Shown here piece by piece: positions 1 through 11,890 of a stretch of 64,000 bases of DNA. Location: the NCBI GenBank assembly GCA_025200525.1, contig CM045768.1, positions 53,569,177-53,633,176 on the forward strand. Direction: 5' to 3'. A program made the translations under genes and the position numbers. The notes under the pieces are model-generated. The model ran no database searches. It was given only the letters and a program-made list of their open reading frames with translations, and was not told where the DNA came from. Position 1 is the first letter of the stretch; each line of letters begins with the position of its first letter. The DNA comes from Camellia lanceoleosa. Taxonomy: Eukaryota; Streptophyta; Magnoliopsida; Ericales; Theaceae.

Positions 1-537
1 ATTATCTTTTGCTTCCGTGAGGCCTTAGTTTCAGAACTATCATTTTGACCCTTTTGTCTTCTTTTGATGATCATGTTTGACCTTATCTGTATATAAGCTA
101 TGGTTTGTATAAATATGGTATTACATGGATCCAAACATAGAATGTCTTTTATGTGGGTATGTTTGGTATGAGTTATTAATATAAGAAATGTTTTTGTTCA
201 TTCCATCTATGCACAAACTCATTGGACAATTATTATCTTTTGCTTCTGCTTTTGGCCCCATATGGTTATTTGAAATTGTTTTCTATCTGAGGCCGTAGGT
301 AATCTAATGATTACTATAGCCGGTTATGATCCTAACCTATAGGGGCCGGGTTCGGGTCATTATAGACAGGTTTTCAGGCTCAATCTATTCTGTCAGTGCT
401 CTACAGCTAAATTTCTCGTTTGATTGTGTGATCAAAAATCAACACCCACATATATATTTGTAAATATTAAGATTTGTATATTGATCATGTCGATGGCTTC
501 TGGGACGTCAGCTTATAAATAAGTTTGGGAAGGTTGG
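1..537. other. AT-rich spacer without a gene
   Basis: No open frame of convincing composition is present on either strand. The 15-base string ATTATCTTTTGCTTC occurs at 1 and again at 232, which hints at a degraded duplicated or mobile sequence, but I cannot assign it to a family. Confidence 0.5.
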
Positions 538-917
538 GCATTTCTTAACATGGCCTGTAAATGCCTGTTCACCATTGGGAGCCAGCAACTATTAAACAGA
601 ACACATGCAACACCCCAAGAAAAACGAAAGGAAAAAAGGAAAAAAACAATTGATTAGGGCACTAGCAAATAGAAGGTTCTAGAAAGGAAATTCAACAAGC
701 CTAACAAATCACTGTCGAGGGGGGGGTTGCGCATTTCTTAACATGGCCTGTAAATGCCTGTTCACCATTGGGAGCCAGCAACTATTAAATAGAACACATG
801 CAACACCCCAAGAAAAACGAAAGGAAAAAAAGAAAAAAACAATTGATTAGGGCACTAGCAAATAAAAGGTTCTAGAAAGGAAACTCAACAAGCCTAACAA
901 ATCACTGTCGGGGGGGG
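538..917. repeat. Two-copy tandem repeat, 193-bp unit
   Basis: A 193-bp unit starting GCATTTCTTAACATGGCC is present at 538-730 and again from 731 to about 917 with only scattered differences. Both copies end in AATCACTGTCG followed by a run of G. The second copy ends exactly where the MULE-like element begins, so its G run has become part of that element's target duplication. Confidence 0.85.
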
Positions 918-928
918 AGTCCGGATGA

Positions 929-1150
929 GTCCGGATCCTCTCCTTGAGGAGGGTCCTTCATTTCCTGCTGGCAACGGCCATGATCTGTGGAAACAGATCC
1001 AACGGCTCTAATAAAAAAAAAATTGAAAATGTAATTTCCAATTTCCCGCCCAAACGATATATGCACACAGCTCTGTTCCCACCATTCCATTCCAGCACAG
1101 ACCTTCTCCATTTCCACTCAAATTTCTCCTCACTCACCGGCGACCCACCT
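929..1150 (+). repeat. Left terminal inverted repeat of the MULE-like element
   Basis: This arm matches 4124-4351 in reverse complement, with differences mainly in the A/T homopolymer (A9 near 1012) and a few substitutions. A second GTCCGGAT occurs just outside it at 919-926, so the outermost end is a short duplicated motif. Confidence 0.85.
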
Positions 1151-2941
1151 CACCTAACCCACCAATCCACACTTCGACCCCAGCGACCCACTCCTCAGTG
1201 AGTTCTTCTTCTTATGCTCTCTCTCTGTGTCTGTGTTTGCTGTCCCTTTCCCAATATTTATATATTTATTAACTCAAGATAATAAATAAATGTGAAACAG
1301 TAAAGAGGAATAGCTAATATTTGTGCTGAATCAGATTTTTCAATTTCATATTTGTGTTTGCTCTAAAATTAAAATTAAAACCAAAGCAAATAACAAAGCA
1401 CACTACTTAATATTCCAACTACAATACACCCTAGACAGTACTTTTTCATCCTTTCAAATGCAAAATATAATGAATCACTGCAACCAATATCTGTTCAATC
1501 GCTTGAGAAATTAAAAGGTCCAAAAGGCGGACGCAAAAGATACCATCAAGCAACACCATCTATAACAAATGAAGTGTGTTCTCTACATACTCAGATTTTT
1601 CAATTTCATATTTGTGTTTGCTCTCCGGGGTGAACTATTTATTTCAATTTCATATTTGTGCTTCCTCAGATTTTTAATTTCCCAATAATACTCCCTTTCA
1701 ATTGTTCATTTTTTTGTTTTTTGTTTTTTGTTTTTTGGATGGTTTTTTAGTTAGTTTGTTGAAATTTATACGACCCTTTTCTTGGATTATAATAAGTTTG
1801 ATATACTATCCTGCATCATTGGGTGCATTATAATGAAAAGATTGTCAATTTTTGGTATATTGATGCACTGCAAAATCTGAAGCTCTGCTTGTTCTGTCTT
1901 GGTTTGCTTGTTCTTTGCCTTGCCTTTTGACCTTGCTCTGCAGTATTAAGAATGAGTTGGGCCTTGGGTGAAATTGGTGTCCATTGTGTTGAAATTTGGC
2001 TGTCAGTTGATGAATTTTATTGTTATCCATTTGTATTTATAGTTTTGTACTGTAATGGATTGTTGTCCATTTGAATTTTATTTATAATTTAATTTAGCTA
2101 ATATATGATTTATAATTCTTGATTCGTGGCAAATTAAAAAACTGCGGTAATTGTCGATTTTGATTTGAATTCGATTCTTTGTTTGTTCTTTGTTCAAGGT
2201 GGCTGAAATTTGGCTGTTATAGTTGCTGATATTGGGCTCAAACTGTGCTAAAAGTGGGCTGAAACTGTGTGGAATTGTGCTGTTTTTCACTTGAAACTGT
2301 AGCTTTCATTATTTTCTTTTCATGGTTGTGTTTGTTCTTTTATGCAAAAATTGTTGTAAAAGAAGATAGCTTTGTATTGGATGCATGTTCGTAGTTAATA
2401 TGATTTTCAAAATATATGGTATTTCAACTTCAGAAGTTTTGGACTTCATGGGTGCTATGTCTTAAATTTTCTATTTATTTATAATTCGCTTTCAATATGG
2501 CATATTCATTGCCACACTTTTCGTTTACGACTCTAGATACCAACACAGGTTAGTGTGTTTCCCCAAGGACTATGATCAATTTTTTTTCCTGCATAAGAAC
2601 CAACAAATAACCCAAATAGTTTGGGAATTAGTTTGGCATTGTGATTGGTTTTTGGCATGGGAATGAGTTTGGGAATGAGTTTTTTTCCAGTAGCCAACTT
2701 TACACAAAAGTTTGGCATTATGATTGGTTTTTGGCATGGTTTTGGTTCTCAAGTCCTGTAAAGTGGCCCAAAATCAATATAGACAAGGCATAATAACATT
2801 CGTTAAGAGATTCAAAATCAAGATCAACAAACCATTTGCATAACTAAACATCCTTCTATAAACACCAAAATACATCCGTTAACTTTGATCAAATACATAA
2901 TAACATTCGTCAAATTACAACGAAGCCAAGCAGTCAATAAG

Positions 2942-3168
2942 TTACATCATAAAGTACAAAATCATACAAATTACAATGACATACACCATCGCCTTGAAAT
3001 AATTTTCAATCCTTTCAACCCTTCGAGCGTAGTCATCATTTTCATTTTTCATCCTTTCAAGTCTTCAATGATATATATAGCAGCTGTTCTTCCACAATGG
3101 CACAGTCTCGGTCTTAATCTTAGGTTGCTATTGTTAGTTGAAGTGGAATCTATTTTGTTAATCTGCAT
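2942..3168 (-). pseudogene. Relic of a small GRF-zinc-finger-like protein with C-terminal membrane helix
   Basis: Read on the minus strand, the 5' part (3168 down to about 3060) encodes a segment with C-H-C-G-R-T-A, resembling the start of a plant GRF zinc finger (CxCG...A). After a frame change, a second piece starting at 3052 encodes NENDDYARRVERIENYF, a charged coiled-coil-like stretch. It is followed by a hydrophobic helix, MVYVIVICMILYFMM, and a stop. Finger, coil and C-terminal membrane anchor is an arrangement I associate with short plant GRF-type proteins, but the rest of the finger (the NPGR..F..C part) is missing. The piece lies inside the MULE-like element and is likely a truncated captured or accessory gene. 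Identification is tentative. Confidence 0.38.
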
Positions 3169-3867
3169 ACACAACCAATTCAAAAGTCATATATTCCATT
3201 ATTTATGAGATAATGAAATCAAAAATCACCAACAATCTCATCAAATATATAATCACTTATACTTTGTATAAAGAACATAACAAACTAATGCATTTACAGT
3301 TCTCTTTCCTTGGATGTCATAGTCTTATCTTCAACACTTTCTTCTTAAAAATGTGAGAAGATTATACACAGTTCAGAGCAGAAAAGGCAGATATTGCAAA
3401 GAAATATTGAAAACCTAATAAACATTCCAACATTAATTATAAAAACTTAAGCTTGAACATTATCAAGATCAAAATAGACAGCCAGAACAAAACCCTGGTG
3501 CCATTTACAATTCCAAACACTACATATATATATACCTATAAAAGAACTACCAATTTTTGGCAAAGAGAGAGAAAAAAAAACACACATACATTGGCAGTGC
3601 CCTTTGTGAATCCCTTCAAACCCCTTTCTAATTTTCAAATATAATAAAAATATACACACATACAAATATATACACACAATTGGAGCTAACAGGGGTAAAG
3701 AAAATTAATTGAAAAAAAAAAGGTCAATCAAAGACTATTTTTTTTTTTTTCAACACTGAGTTTTTCAAAGAAGAACCAACTTGGGATTGAAAAAAAGAGT
3801 TGAAGAAGTTGCGAAAAAAATTAACAAGGAATGGCGTATTTGTAGGGCAAAGGAAGAGAGAGAGAGC

Positions 3868-4150
3868 TTGCCGGTGAGGGTGCGTCGCCGGTCTGATTCG
3901 TCGGTGTGGATCGTCGGTGAGTGAGAGTCAAAGGCGTCGGAATGTCGCCGTGGGTTCGCCGGTGAGAGTGGACCGCCGGTGTGGGTCACCGGTGAGTGAG
4001 GAGAAGAAGCTAAGTGGAAATGGGGCAAAGGGCTGCTGGAATGGGAATGAGTGTATAAGTGTGTATATATGAGTTATATTCGCCATCGGGAGTCACCGTT
4101 GGCCGTGGGTTCGCCGGTGAGGATGGGTCGCCGGTGAGTGAGGAGAAGGG
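3868..4150. repeat. GC-rich CCGGTGAG-type repeat cluster
   Basis: The motif CGCCGGTGAG and variants recur at least eight times here, standing out from AT-rich surroundings. The block GTGGGTTCGCCGGTGAG followed by GGTGAGTGAGGAGAAG occurs twice (near 3949-4005 and 4104-4145), so part of the right inverted repeat has been duplicated inward. It may be a subterminal transposase-binding or promoter-proximal region of the MULE-like element; this is inference. Confidence 0.5.
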
Positions 4151-4351
4151 GGCTAAGTGGAAATGGAGAAGGTCTGTGCTGGAATGGAATGGTGGGAACA
4201 GAGCTGTGTGCATATATCGTTTGGGCGGGAAATTGGAAATTACATTTTCAATTTTTTTTTTTTTTTTATTAGAGCCGTTGGATCTGTTTCCACAGATCGT
4301 GGCCGTTGCCAGCAGGAAATGAAGGACCCTTCTCAAGGAGAGGATCCGGAC
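4124..4351 (-). repeat. Right terminal inverted repeat of the MULE-like element
   Basis: Reverse complement of 929-1150. It contains a longer T run (around 4252-4268) than the A run of the left arm, and ends in ATCCGGAC just before the G-run target duplication at 4355-4364. Confidence 0.85.
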
Positions 4352-4364
4352 ACCTCGGGGGGGG

Positions 4365-6243
4365 AAAGGTAACGAAATTCTCTTTTTAGGAGGAGAGAGA
4401 TGGTACGTCATTTTCACTCATAAATACATTATGATGATCAACTTTTATACTACTAGTAATATTTTTTTTTTAATTATTTAACATGACATATTATATCTCA
4501 TCTATTTATTGATAGCAAAAATATTATTTCAACAGAATTTATGTATAGAAGGTACTTCTAAAATAACATAATAATAATATACTAATAAATAATGTTGACA
4601 ATATTTTATATGGTTAAATAAATGAATCACTATAACCGATATAATTATGTATTATAATTTTATACAAATTTTTTTATTTGTATGACACTATTCTTATTGA
4701 TATATAATGGAGGAAAAGCAATGATCAATGTAATAATGACATATTAAATGATAAATAAATTTAATCATTATAAAATCGGTGGTGTTATATGCACCAATTA
4801 GTGTACACATTAGTGTACTAACTAGTGTTATGATATTATTATTGACTACATTTATTATACAAGTTACAAATATCCAAAATCATACAAATGATGTCACATT
4901 ATCTGTTGGTACACTAGTGTATACATTAATTGGTACATATAGAATTATTCTTATAAAATTAATGTGCTATTCAATACATATCATGAAATTTTCATCCCAA
5001 ATTAATGATAAATCTTTAATTTTTTTGAGTAAAAAAACTTAAAAACATTCCTGCTAACCCAACCTCTCATTTTAAGCTCATGTATTTTCTTGGACCTTTT
5101 GGTATTACAAATTATGAAGAAAGTATTTCATCTTTGAATCTCAAAAAAATGAGACAAGAATTGTGGGACGAGGCACCCATCTTATTCTAGCTACTAAAAT
5201 AAGAGCACAACTTCTTAATCTATATCTACTCCTATATTTTGTGAAAGTAAAATCATATATATAAGTAGTTTACTTTTTCTTTTTTAAAAGTCATATTAAT
5301 ATGTCTTTTTCATTACTTCTATACAAAATTAATTTCAATTATAATAATCAATTTTATATAAATTCTATTTGAGAAATATTTATTTTTCGTATATTTTTTA
5401 TCGTATATTTAGTTTTGTCATTGTCAAATTTTTCTTATATAACTGATATTTTAATTTAATTATTATGATATTTGAAAAAAAAATTATCTCGATATACAAA
5501 TAAATAAATAAATAAGACAGAATGTGCTTAATTATGTGCATCGCATAGATCAAATTAATCTTCTTTTATATTTCTTATTTTTTGTATATCTTATTGATAT
5601 CTTAATATTAATTTATATTTAATTTTTTACTTAATATGAAATTATTTATTACAAAATATTTATATTTAATTTAAATTTTATATACCTATATATAATATGT
5701 ATAAATTATTAATCAATACCCTACGTAATTAATTTATGTATTTTCTTCTTAATCCAATCACAACATATTTATATCTTTTAAATAAATTTTTTATAGTTCT
5801 CTTTTTACATATTCTTATTTTTCAAATAAACATAAAAATAAAATTAAAATTAAAATTAAAATTAAATAATTAGAATCACTTTTAATTTTATATTACTAAT
5901 TCTCTTTCTAATTGAACTATTATTTTTAATATCAAAATGAGTGTTTATTTTATTATCTTATATATAATATATATCATTATATGATAATTACACTTTATAG
6001 CACAATGGAACTAAAATTATTAAAATAAACAAACAATTTAACTAAATTTATTAAATATAATTATCCAAGTAACACTTTTATAGAACGATAAGATTAAGAT
6101 TATTAAAATAAATAATTTAATTAAAATTATTCTTTTGTAATGCATATCATAATATAAAATATCATTACATTAATTAAATTTAACTTCGTTGTGATTTTAT
6201 ATCATACATCATATTTCTAGAATTGACTTACATACAAGTGTAG
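4365..6243. other. AT-rich spacer
   Basis: Very AT-rich sequence with no coding frame I can support. It contains the MITE-like inverted repeat at 4786-4941 and an (AAAATT)n microsatellite at about 5840-5872. The rest is low-complexity A/T sequence. Confidence 0.6.
4786..4941. mobile_element. Short MITE-like inverted-repeat element
   Basis: The left end TATATGCACCAATTAGTGTA matches the reverse complement of the right end, TATATGTACCAATTAATGTA, and the similarity continues for about 38 bases per arm. The arms enclose about 80 bp of AT-rich spacer, a size and structure typical of miniature inverted-repeat elements. No clear target duplication could be fixed in the AT-rich flanks, so the superfamily is unassigned. 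Confidence 0.6.
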
Positions 6244-6741
6244 TGTCACGACCCAAACCTAGTATCTAGAGGTTAGGCATCGCAATAAGGCAAAAACATA
6301 AGTCAATACCAAAATGTATCAGATTAAAAACACAATGAAATAAAATAAAAGGGTACCCAAATATTTATTTCGTTAAAACGTACATTGGAGCTTTTCATTT
6401 GTATACAATATCAGAACTAGACTATATTACAATGTGCTTTATGTCTACCCAAAGCTCTGGTCCAGCTACACCAACATATAGACAAGGGGACAAGCCCCTT
6501 CCTAAGCTTCATCACCTGAAGGTGGTTAACAACTATAAACACATTACAGAGTGAGAAATATTATACTGAAAGCATAAGGGTGTAAAAATCAACATGGATA
6601 TTTATTTAGGCCAAATAGAGAATGGTTTGGTTTGAATAAACCATTTAAATAACAGAAACAAAATACAGTAATTATATAGCACAATAATGATAATCACGGT
6701 ACAGGACAAAACAGAACAGAATAGAGGACCAATAGATATTT

Positions 6742-6850
6742 AAGTCCCTGGACATGGGACCTTTAGATGGCCAGATATTTAAGTCCCCAAGCACGGGACC
6801 TTCAGAGTGCCAGATATTTAAGTCCCTAGGCATGGGACCTTCAGAGAGTC
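6742..6850 (+). repeat. 39-bp tandem repeat, about 2.8 copies
   Basis: Units start at 6742, 6781 and 6820, each AAGTCCC...GGGACCT followed by CCAGATATTT. A fourth partial copy of the core occurs near 6968 (AAGTCCCCCAAGACATGGGAC). The period is divisible by three, so it leaves an open frame (6754-6951) that reads as repeated peptides; I regard that frame as an artefact. Confidence 0.8.
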
Positions 6851-7246
6851 ACAGAAGTGACAACAGAACAGAACATAGGGTCAGTGAATCCATGATAAAA
6901 AGAGGGTCACTTAAAGTGACTATTCAAAAGGCCATCAAAATGACTCATTAGAGGGCTAATGGTTACTTAAGTCCCCCAAGACATGGGACCCCGTGGTGGT
7001 ACTTATAAAATAATTATCCAAAAACACATTTAATAAATAGTTATATCCATTGGTTTTTTTTCTTTTTAAGCAAATAGGGTTCATTTAATAAATAATATAC
7101 TTTAAAAACTAATATAATTTACAAAATATAATTTACATACAACAATTTATGGTAGCTCAAGATATAATAAAACTTACCTCAAATTATAATCCCTAACTTT
7201 CAGCTCTCTCTACTCTTGTTGCTTGCTATTTTGTTTGTGATTTCAT

Positions 7247-8517
7247 TGTTAGAACAATCTTCACTGTATTTAAAAGATTTAATTCTATTGTGTACAAAAC
7301 AACAATTAGAATTTAAAGAAATAAAGAAAAGGAGAGTATATGTTTGATTACAAAAATCAAACTTGAAATAATAAATAAAAACAGATTTTATTTTGTTACA
7401 AAAACAAAATTAAAATCTGATTTAAATAAATAATAAAAAGAATAATAAATAAAGAACTTACTTGATTTAATTTCTTCAAAATAAAATCGATCAAGTCCGA
7501 TGTTTGACACTTTGTGTCCTTAAGACAGATTCGCCTCTCCACTGCTTTCGAAATTTGGACGCCTATCTCCCAGATAAAATGATCTACTACAAACAATAGC
7601 AAGACTACAAATTGTTTGCCTTACTTAACACACTAAGTGTTTACACTCTTTCTTTCGTAAATAAAATGCAAAGAAATGAAGAGGATGTTTGTAATCATGA
7701 AGAACGAAAATTAGAGTTACAAAATCCAAATGAGGGTTGTCCTATTTATAGATTTAAAGGTGGCTCTTGGTTTTGAATTGAACAGGTATGATACCTGTTG
7801 GCTTTGAATTCAAACAGAATTGAATCTGTTGGGTTACAAATTAAACAGATAATAAAACCAGGAAGGGCCCTGTTTGGGTGCGCGATAATACCAAACCAGT
7901 TTATTTCTGTTTAAAAAATGGGAAGGGCCCTGTTTGGATGAACTTTAATACCAAACCTGTTTATTTCGGGAAGGGCCTTGTTTGGATGCACAATAAAACC
8001 AAACCAGTTTAATTTGAATTAATAAAATTAATTTCAAATGTTTTTGGCCCAAAAAGATTAGTATCGAGTTGAACAAGCCCAACCCGCCCGACCGACCGGA
8101 CGGACGGCGGCGCGCGCGCGTGTGTGGTGATTTTTGAGTCCAATGGGTCTAGCCCATTTTGCCCATAACCTCTCCCTCTAAAACACTTGGGTACCCCTTG
8201 GGGCACACCCCAAGTACCAAACCCAAGCCTTATAAACCCTTTCAAAACCTCCCATCAAATCAATGTGGGACAAGCCTTATTCAAACCATAAGGAATTTCC
8301 ACCAAAACTCCATTTCCATGGAGCACACTTTGGCTTCAATTTCCCATTCACTCGGTAATGGTTTTGAGCAACCAAATATACCACGTGAATCACGACGCGG
8401 CATAGAACGCGTTACCACTTTGACCCGTGTAAAACGACGCACGGGGCCCACCTAAAAATTAGACCAAACTTAGGATAAAATTCTGGTTTTACCCAGAATT
8501 TATAACCATTTCCAACA
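7247..8517 (-). mobile_element. Solo copia-type LTR with 5-bp target duplication
   Basis: It begins TGTTAGAACAATCTTC and ends TTTCCAACA, with TTCAT at both sides (7242-7246 and 8518-8522). It resembles the LTRs of the neighbouring full copia element in its terminus and in the stretch around 7493-7580 (TTAAGACAGATTC, CTATCTCC), but is clearly diverged, so it is a related older family member. It contains GGGAAGGGCCCTGTTTGG-type repeats at about 7860, 7921 and 7968 and no coding capacity. Orientation is inferred from the neighbour. Confidence 0.8.
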
Positions 8518-8664
8518 TTCATTACCATGCAAACTCACGTATAGGTGATAAAAACCCTCACTACGCACCACTGTTCACCACACCATGTGGTTTACTACAT
8601 GGCACCCGCACATCCCATATGTCTTCTTCAATTTATCTCTCCTTGTCTCATGTAACGCTATATA

Positions 8665-9715
8665 TGTTGGAACAATCTTCTATGTAAAAAATTAAACTAA
8701 AACAAACAAAATAATTTATTTATAGAAAGTTCTTGTTTTGGAAAATAAAAACAGTAAGACTATGATCAAGTCGAGTGTGTGACACTCTATTCTTAAGACA
8801 GATTCACCGCTACACAGGTGCTCACGGACTAATGGCATCTATCTCCTAGGACACAATGATTGAAAATCGCAAATTGTAGTGGCACTACAAACAATTTGTC
8901 AAGCAAACCAAACCTAAGTTTTGCAACTCTCTGAAAATTCTATGTACTAATATGAAAAAAAATGCAACACAGAAGGAAACAGGAAAGGAAAATGGAATGA
9001 CTTAGATCTACTGGAGGGTCCTAAATTTATAGGCCAAGAGGTGTCTGTTCAAAAGGGCAAAAAACCCTTTGAACAGGTGTGAAACCTGGAACTGCCGAAA
9101 ATTGAAAAGAGGCAACCGGAGAGGCATTGTTTCAGAAATCAAAATTTTGAATTCAAATTTTGGTGCAAACGTTTGAATTAATCCATTAGAATTTCAAATT
9201 TTTTCCGCAAGAATTTAAAAAAATTCAAATGGATTTTGTCTAAAAAATTAAGCTAGGACCCAACCCGACTCAGAATCTACCGAGTCGAGGCACTCGACTC
9301 TGACCGATTTGGTGAGCAGACGCAGCGCAGCGAGTGTGTGGTGGATTTGGGTCAACCCTGCTTTGTCCATAAGTCCTCTCCTTACAAAACTTAGGGTGCC
9401 CCTTGAGGCCCAACCCAAGTATGTCAACCTAAAGCTCATATACTCATATAAGCTCTCTTATTGTTTCTATGTAGGATAACCAAAACAAGGTAACCCACAT
9501 TTGACTCTTCAACTTCTCATTTCACGAAACCGAAAATGACGTCAACTTCCCATTCACTCATAAATAGTTTTAACGATCTGTCTTCACCATGTAACTTGCC
9601 ATGTAGCAAGGAACACGTCACCACTTGGACCCACCTCAAAAAACGCGTGGGCTCCACTCAAATTTGGGCTCAAAGTTGGCCCAAAATAAACCTATAAAAG
9701 CAAAAATGTCCAACA
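8665..9715 (-). repeat. 3' LTR of the copia element
   Basis: It starts TGTTGG and ends CCAACA. It is 1051 bp, longer than its partner at 14646-15587. It retains segments around 8934-8990 and 9076-9146 that are absent or reduced in the other LTR. It lies next to the purine tract, which makes it the 3' LTR on the minus strand. Confidence 0.92.
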
Positions 9716-9725
9716 ATCCCCCACA
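9716..9725 (-). promoter_or_regulatory. Polypurine tract for plus-strand priming
   Basis: On the minus strand TGTGGGGGAT lies immediately upstream of the 3' LTR start. Plant copia elements normally carry a G-rich purine tract exactly there as the second-strand primer. Confidence 0.75.
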
Positions 9726-10298
9726 TGAATGGAATTGACAAAGAGAAAATGTAACAACATGATGTTACTAAAGAGAGTACAGAAAGCGGAGATATTCTGC
9801 AAACGATCGGTAACTTTTGGCTTTGAACCTTCCCTTGTGAGACACTATCGGATTTTCTTGCTAATCAGTGAACATAATGTCTTCAACTGTTCGGCCATAT
9901 ATGTAAACTAAGACAATAGAACTCACACTGTATATTTCCAAAGATAATTTGGTTCTCACGATTGTGTTCATTTTGGTCCTGAACAACCTGGTACTTCATG
10001 AGTGCTTAAGAGAATGTAGCCCTTACAAAATTCATAGAACCGGCCCAGTTCACACTTATATAGGTGATTCTTGTAAAAAGTATCTTGCCATACTCTACTA
10101 GGTATTCATAGGTATAAGAATCATTAAAAGAATTGCTTATCCTAACACGCTGCAGCCATCGCTATTTGATCATAGAAATAGGTAGGAGTTTGACTCCCCA
10201 ATGATCCTTATGAGTCATACACAACTCGGTTGTCCCTTTGAACCTAAATCTTGAGATCTCTAATCAACTAGGTTGGGTTACCGTTGTGGTAACTCTTA
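9726..10298 (-). other. Non-coding tail between RNase H and the 3' LTR
   Basis: This is copia interior with no open frame that I can assign on the minus strand. It corresponds to the untranslated 3' part of the element between the end of pol and the purine tract. Confidence 0.5.
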
Positions 10299-10860
10299 TT
10301 AAATAGGCTTAAGTTCCATTCCCTTCAATGAGTTCTCAATTAACTCTCTTGCTAATCCTTTGGTTAGTGGATCCACTATGTTGTCTTTAGAATTCACACA
10401 TTCAATGGAAATAATTCCATTAGAGAGTAGTTGTCTCACGGTGTTATGTTGACGACGAATGTGTTGTGACTTACCATTATACATTTGACTCTGCGCTCTA
10501 ACTATTATCGATTGACTATTACAATGTATGCATATAGCAGACATAGGTTTTGACCATTTTGAAATATCTTCAAAGAAGTGACAAAGCCATTCTGTTTCTT
10601 CTCCAGCTTTATCTAATGCTATAAACTCTGATTCCATAGTAGACCTAGCAATGCAAGTCTGTTTGGAAGATTTCCAAGATACATCCACACCACCAAGAGT
10701 AGAGACGTACCCACTAGTGGATTTTGAGTCTCTAGCATCTGATATCAAGTTTGCATCACAGTATCCTCCAAGTACCGCTGGGTATCTAGTATAACTTAGC
10801 CCAATATTACGAGTAAATCTGAGAAATCTTAGAACCCTTATAATAACTTTCCAGTATTCT
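10299..10860 (-). pseudogene. Copia RNase H domain
   Basis: The minus-strand frame 10748-10299 encodes the copia RNase [14 protein letters not shown] at the start, [18 protein letters not shown] with the conserved acidic residue, and [10 protein letters not shown] near the end, just before the stop. The preceding piece (10860-10749) joins it to the reverse transcriptase and still reads as TRYPAVL and [10 protein letters not shown] stop at about 10860, where the family has Trp, cuts it from the polymerase. RNase H would degrade the RNA strand of the RNA-DNA hybrid during reverse transcription. Confidence 0.88.
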
Positions 10861-10862
10861 AC

Positions 10863-11672
10863 TCATGGATTACTCGTATATCTACTTAATTTACTTACTG
10901 CATAAGCTATATCTAGGTGAGTGTAGTTCATCAAGTACATTAAACTTCCAATAATTTGGACATACTCTAACTGAGAAATAATTTCCTGTATATTCTTAGA
11001 AAGAAACAAATTAACATTCACAGATGTTCTAGTAAAATGATCATCATATTTTCTAAATTTGTTAAGTATTTTCTCAATGTAATGTGACTGTGACAAAGCA
11101 TATTCTTCTGATATTTTGGTAATTTTCATACCAAGAATTATATCAGCAATCCCCATGTCCTTCATGTCAAAATGTTTATTCAACATTTTCTTGGTAGTTT
11201 TAATCATGTCATTATTACTACCTATGATAAACATATCATCAACATAAAGACATACTATAACATAACCTTTGTTTGTATTTTTAACATAAACACATTTGTC
11301 ATATTCATTAATTTTAAATTTATTTGACATCATTGCGTTGTCAAATTTCTCATACTATTGCTTTGGTGCTTGTTTTAAACCATATAATGATTTAACCAAT
11401 TTACACACTTTTTTTTCTTTCCTTGGAATAGAAAATCCTTCTAGTTGTTCCATGTAGATTTCTTCATTTAACTCACTATTTAAGAAAGTTTTTTTCACAT
11501 CCATTTGATGAATTTCTAGATTGTATAAAAATGCAATGGCAATTAGCATTCTAATGGAAGTTATTTTAGTAATTGGTAAGTATATGTCAAAATAATCAAG
11601 ACCTTCTTTTTGTTTACATCCTTTGACCACAAGTCTTGCCTTGTATTTTTCAATCGATCTATCTGCTTGCAT
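10863..11672 (-). pseudogene. Copia reverse transcriptase
   Basis: Two minus-strand frames, 11672-11355 and 11333-10863, together cover the polymerase. The first has YKARLVVKGCKQKEGLDY, the catalytic-palm stretch QMDVKKTFLNSEL and YGLKQAPKQ. The second has the active-site motif CLYVDDMFI. A TAG replaces the conserved Trp after APKQ, splitting the domain by one nonsense mutation. The domain would copy element RNA into DNA inside cytoplasmic virus-like particles. Upstream, an acidic linker at about 11890-11680 still shows conserved copia residues but is broken. Confidence 0.9.
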
Positions 11673-11890
11673 TTTCCTTTTGAAAATCCACTTGTATCCA
11701 AGAGGTTCACAACCTACAAGATGGATTCAACTTCACTATTTACAGCCTCTTTCCACAAAAGAACCTCAGGACTGGACATAGCTTCTTTAAAGATTAAAGG
11801 CTCATTTTCTAACAAAAATGTTAGAAAATCTAAACCAAAAGATTTTGAGGTTCTAGCACATTTACTAAGCCTAAGTTTCTCTTCTTCATT

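Larger units (their letters stand above)
918..4354. mobile_element. Non-autonomous MULE-like DNA transposon with long terminal inverted repeats
   Basis: Sequence 929-1150 returns in reverse complement at 4124-4351, giving inverted repeats of about 220 bp that start GTCCGGATCCTCTCCTTGAG. The ten bases TCGGGGGGGG flank the element on both sides (908-917 and 4355-4364) as a direct repeat. Long inverted ends and a 9-11 bp target duplication are hallmarks of the Mutator superfamily. No MURA transposase is visible inside, so it should depend on an autonomous partner. The interior (about 1200-3860) is AT-rich with short internal repeats, such as TTCAATTTCATATTTGTG near 1339, 1599 and 1644. The only recognisable protein-like piece is the GRF-like relic. 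The G run weakens the target-duplication evidence a little, because it belongs to a local repeat. Confidence 0.72.
6244..8664 (-). mobile_element. LTR-like fragment (TGTCACGACCC end), interrupted
   Basis: The sequence begins TGTCACGACCC, the inverted form of a common gypsy-type LTR terminus (GGGTCGTGACA), suggesting a minus-strand LTR. It holds a 39-bp tandem repeat (6742-6850) and is split by a solo copia LTR at 7247-8517. It probably continues at 8523-8664 before the full copia element. No matching second end or coding region was located, so both its extent and its class are uncertain. Confidence 0.35.

Noticed and set aside
4010..4417. Pro/His-rich frame reading out of the right MULE inverted repeat
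   Set aside because: Composition follows from the CCGG repeats and homopolymers, and the frame crosses the element border into the G-run duplication.
6742..6850. Possible CRISPR-like repeat array
   Set aside because: Units are directly adjacent without unique spacers, and the setting is a plant retrotransposon region.
6754..6951. Frame encoding repeated peptides
   Set aside because: It is produced by a 39-bp tandem repeat whose period is divisible by three.
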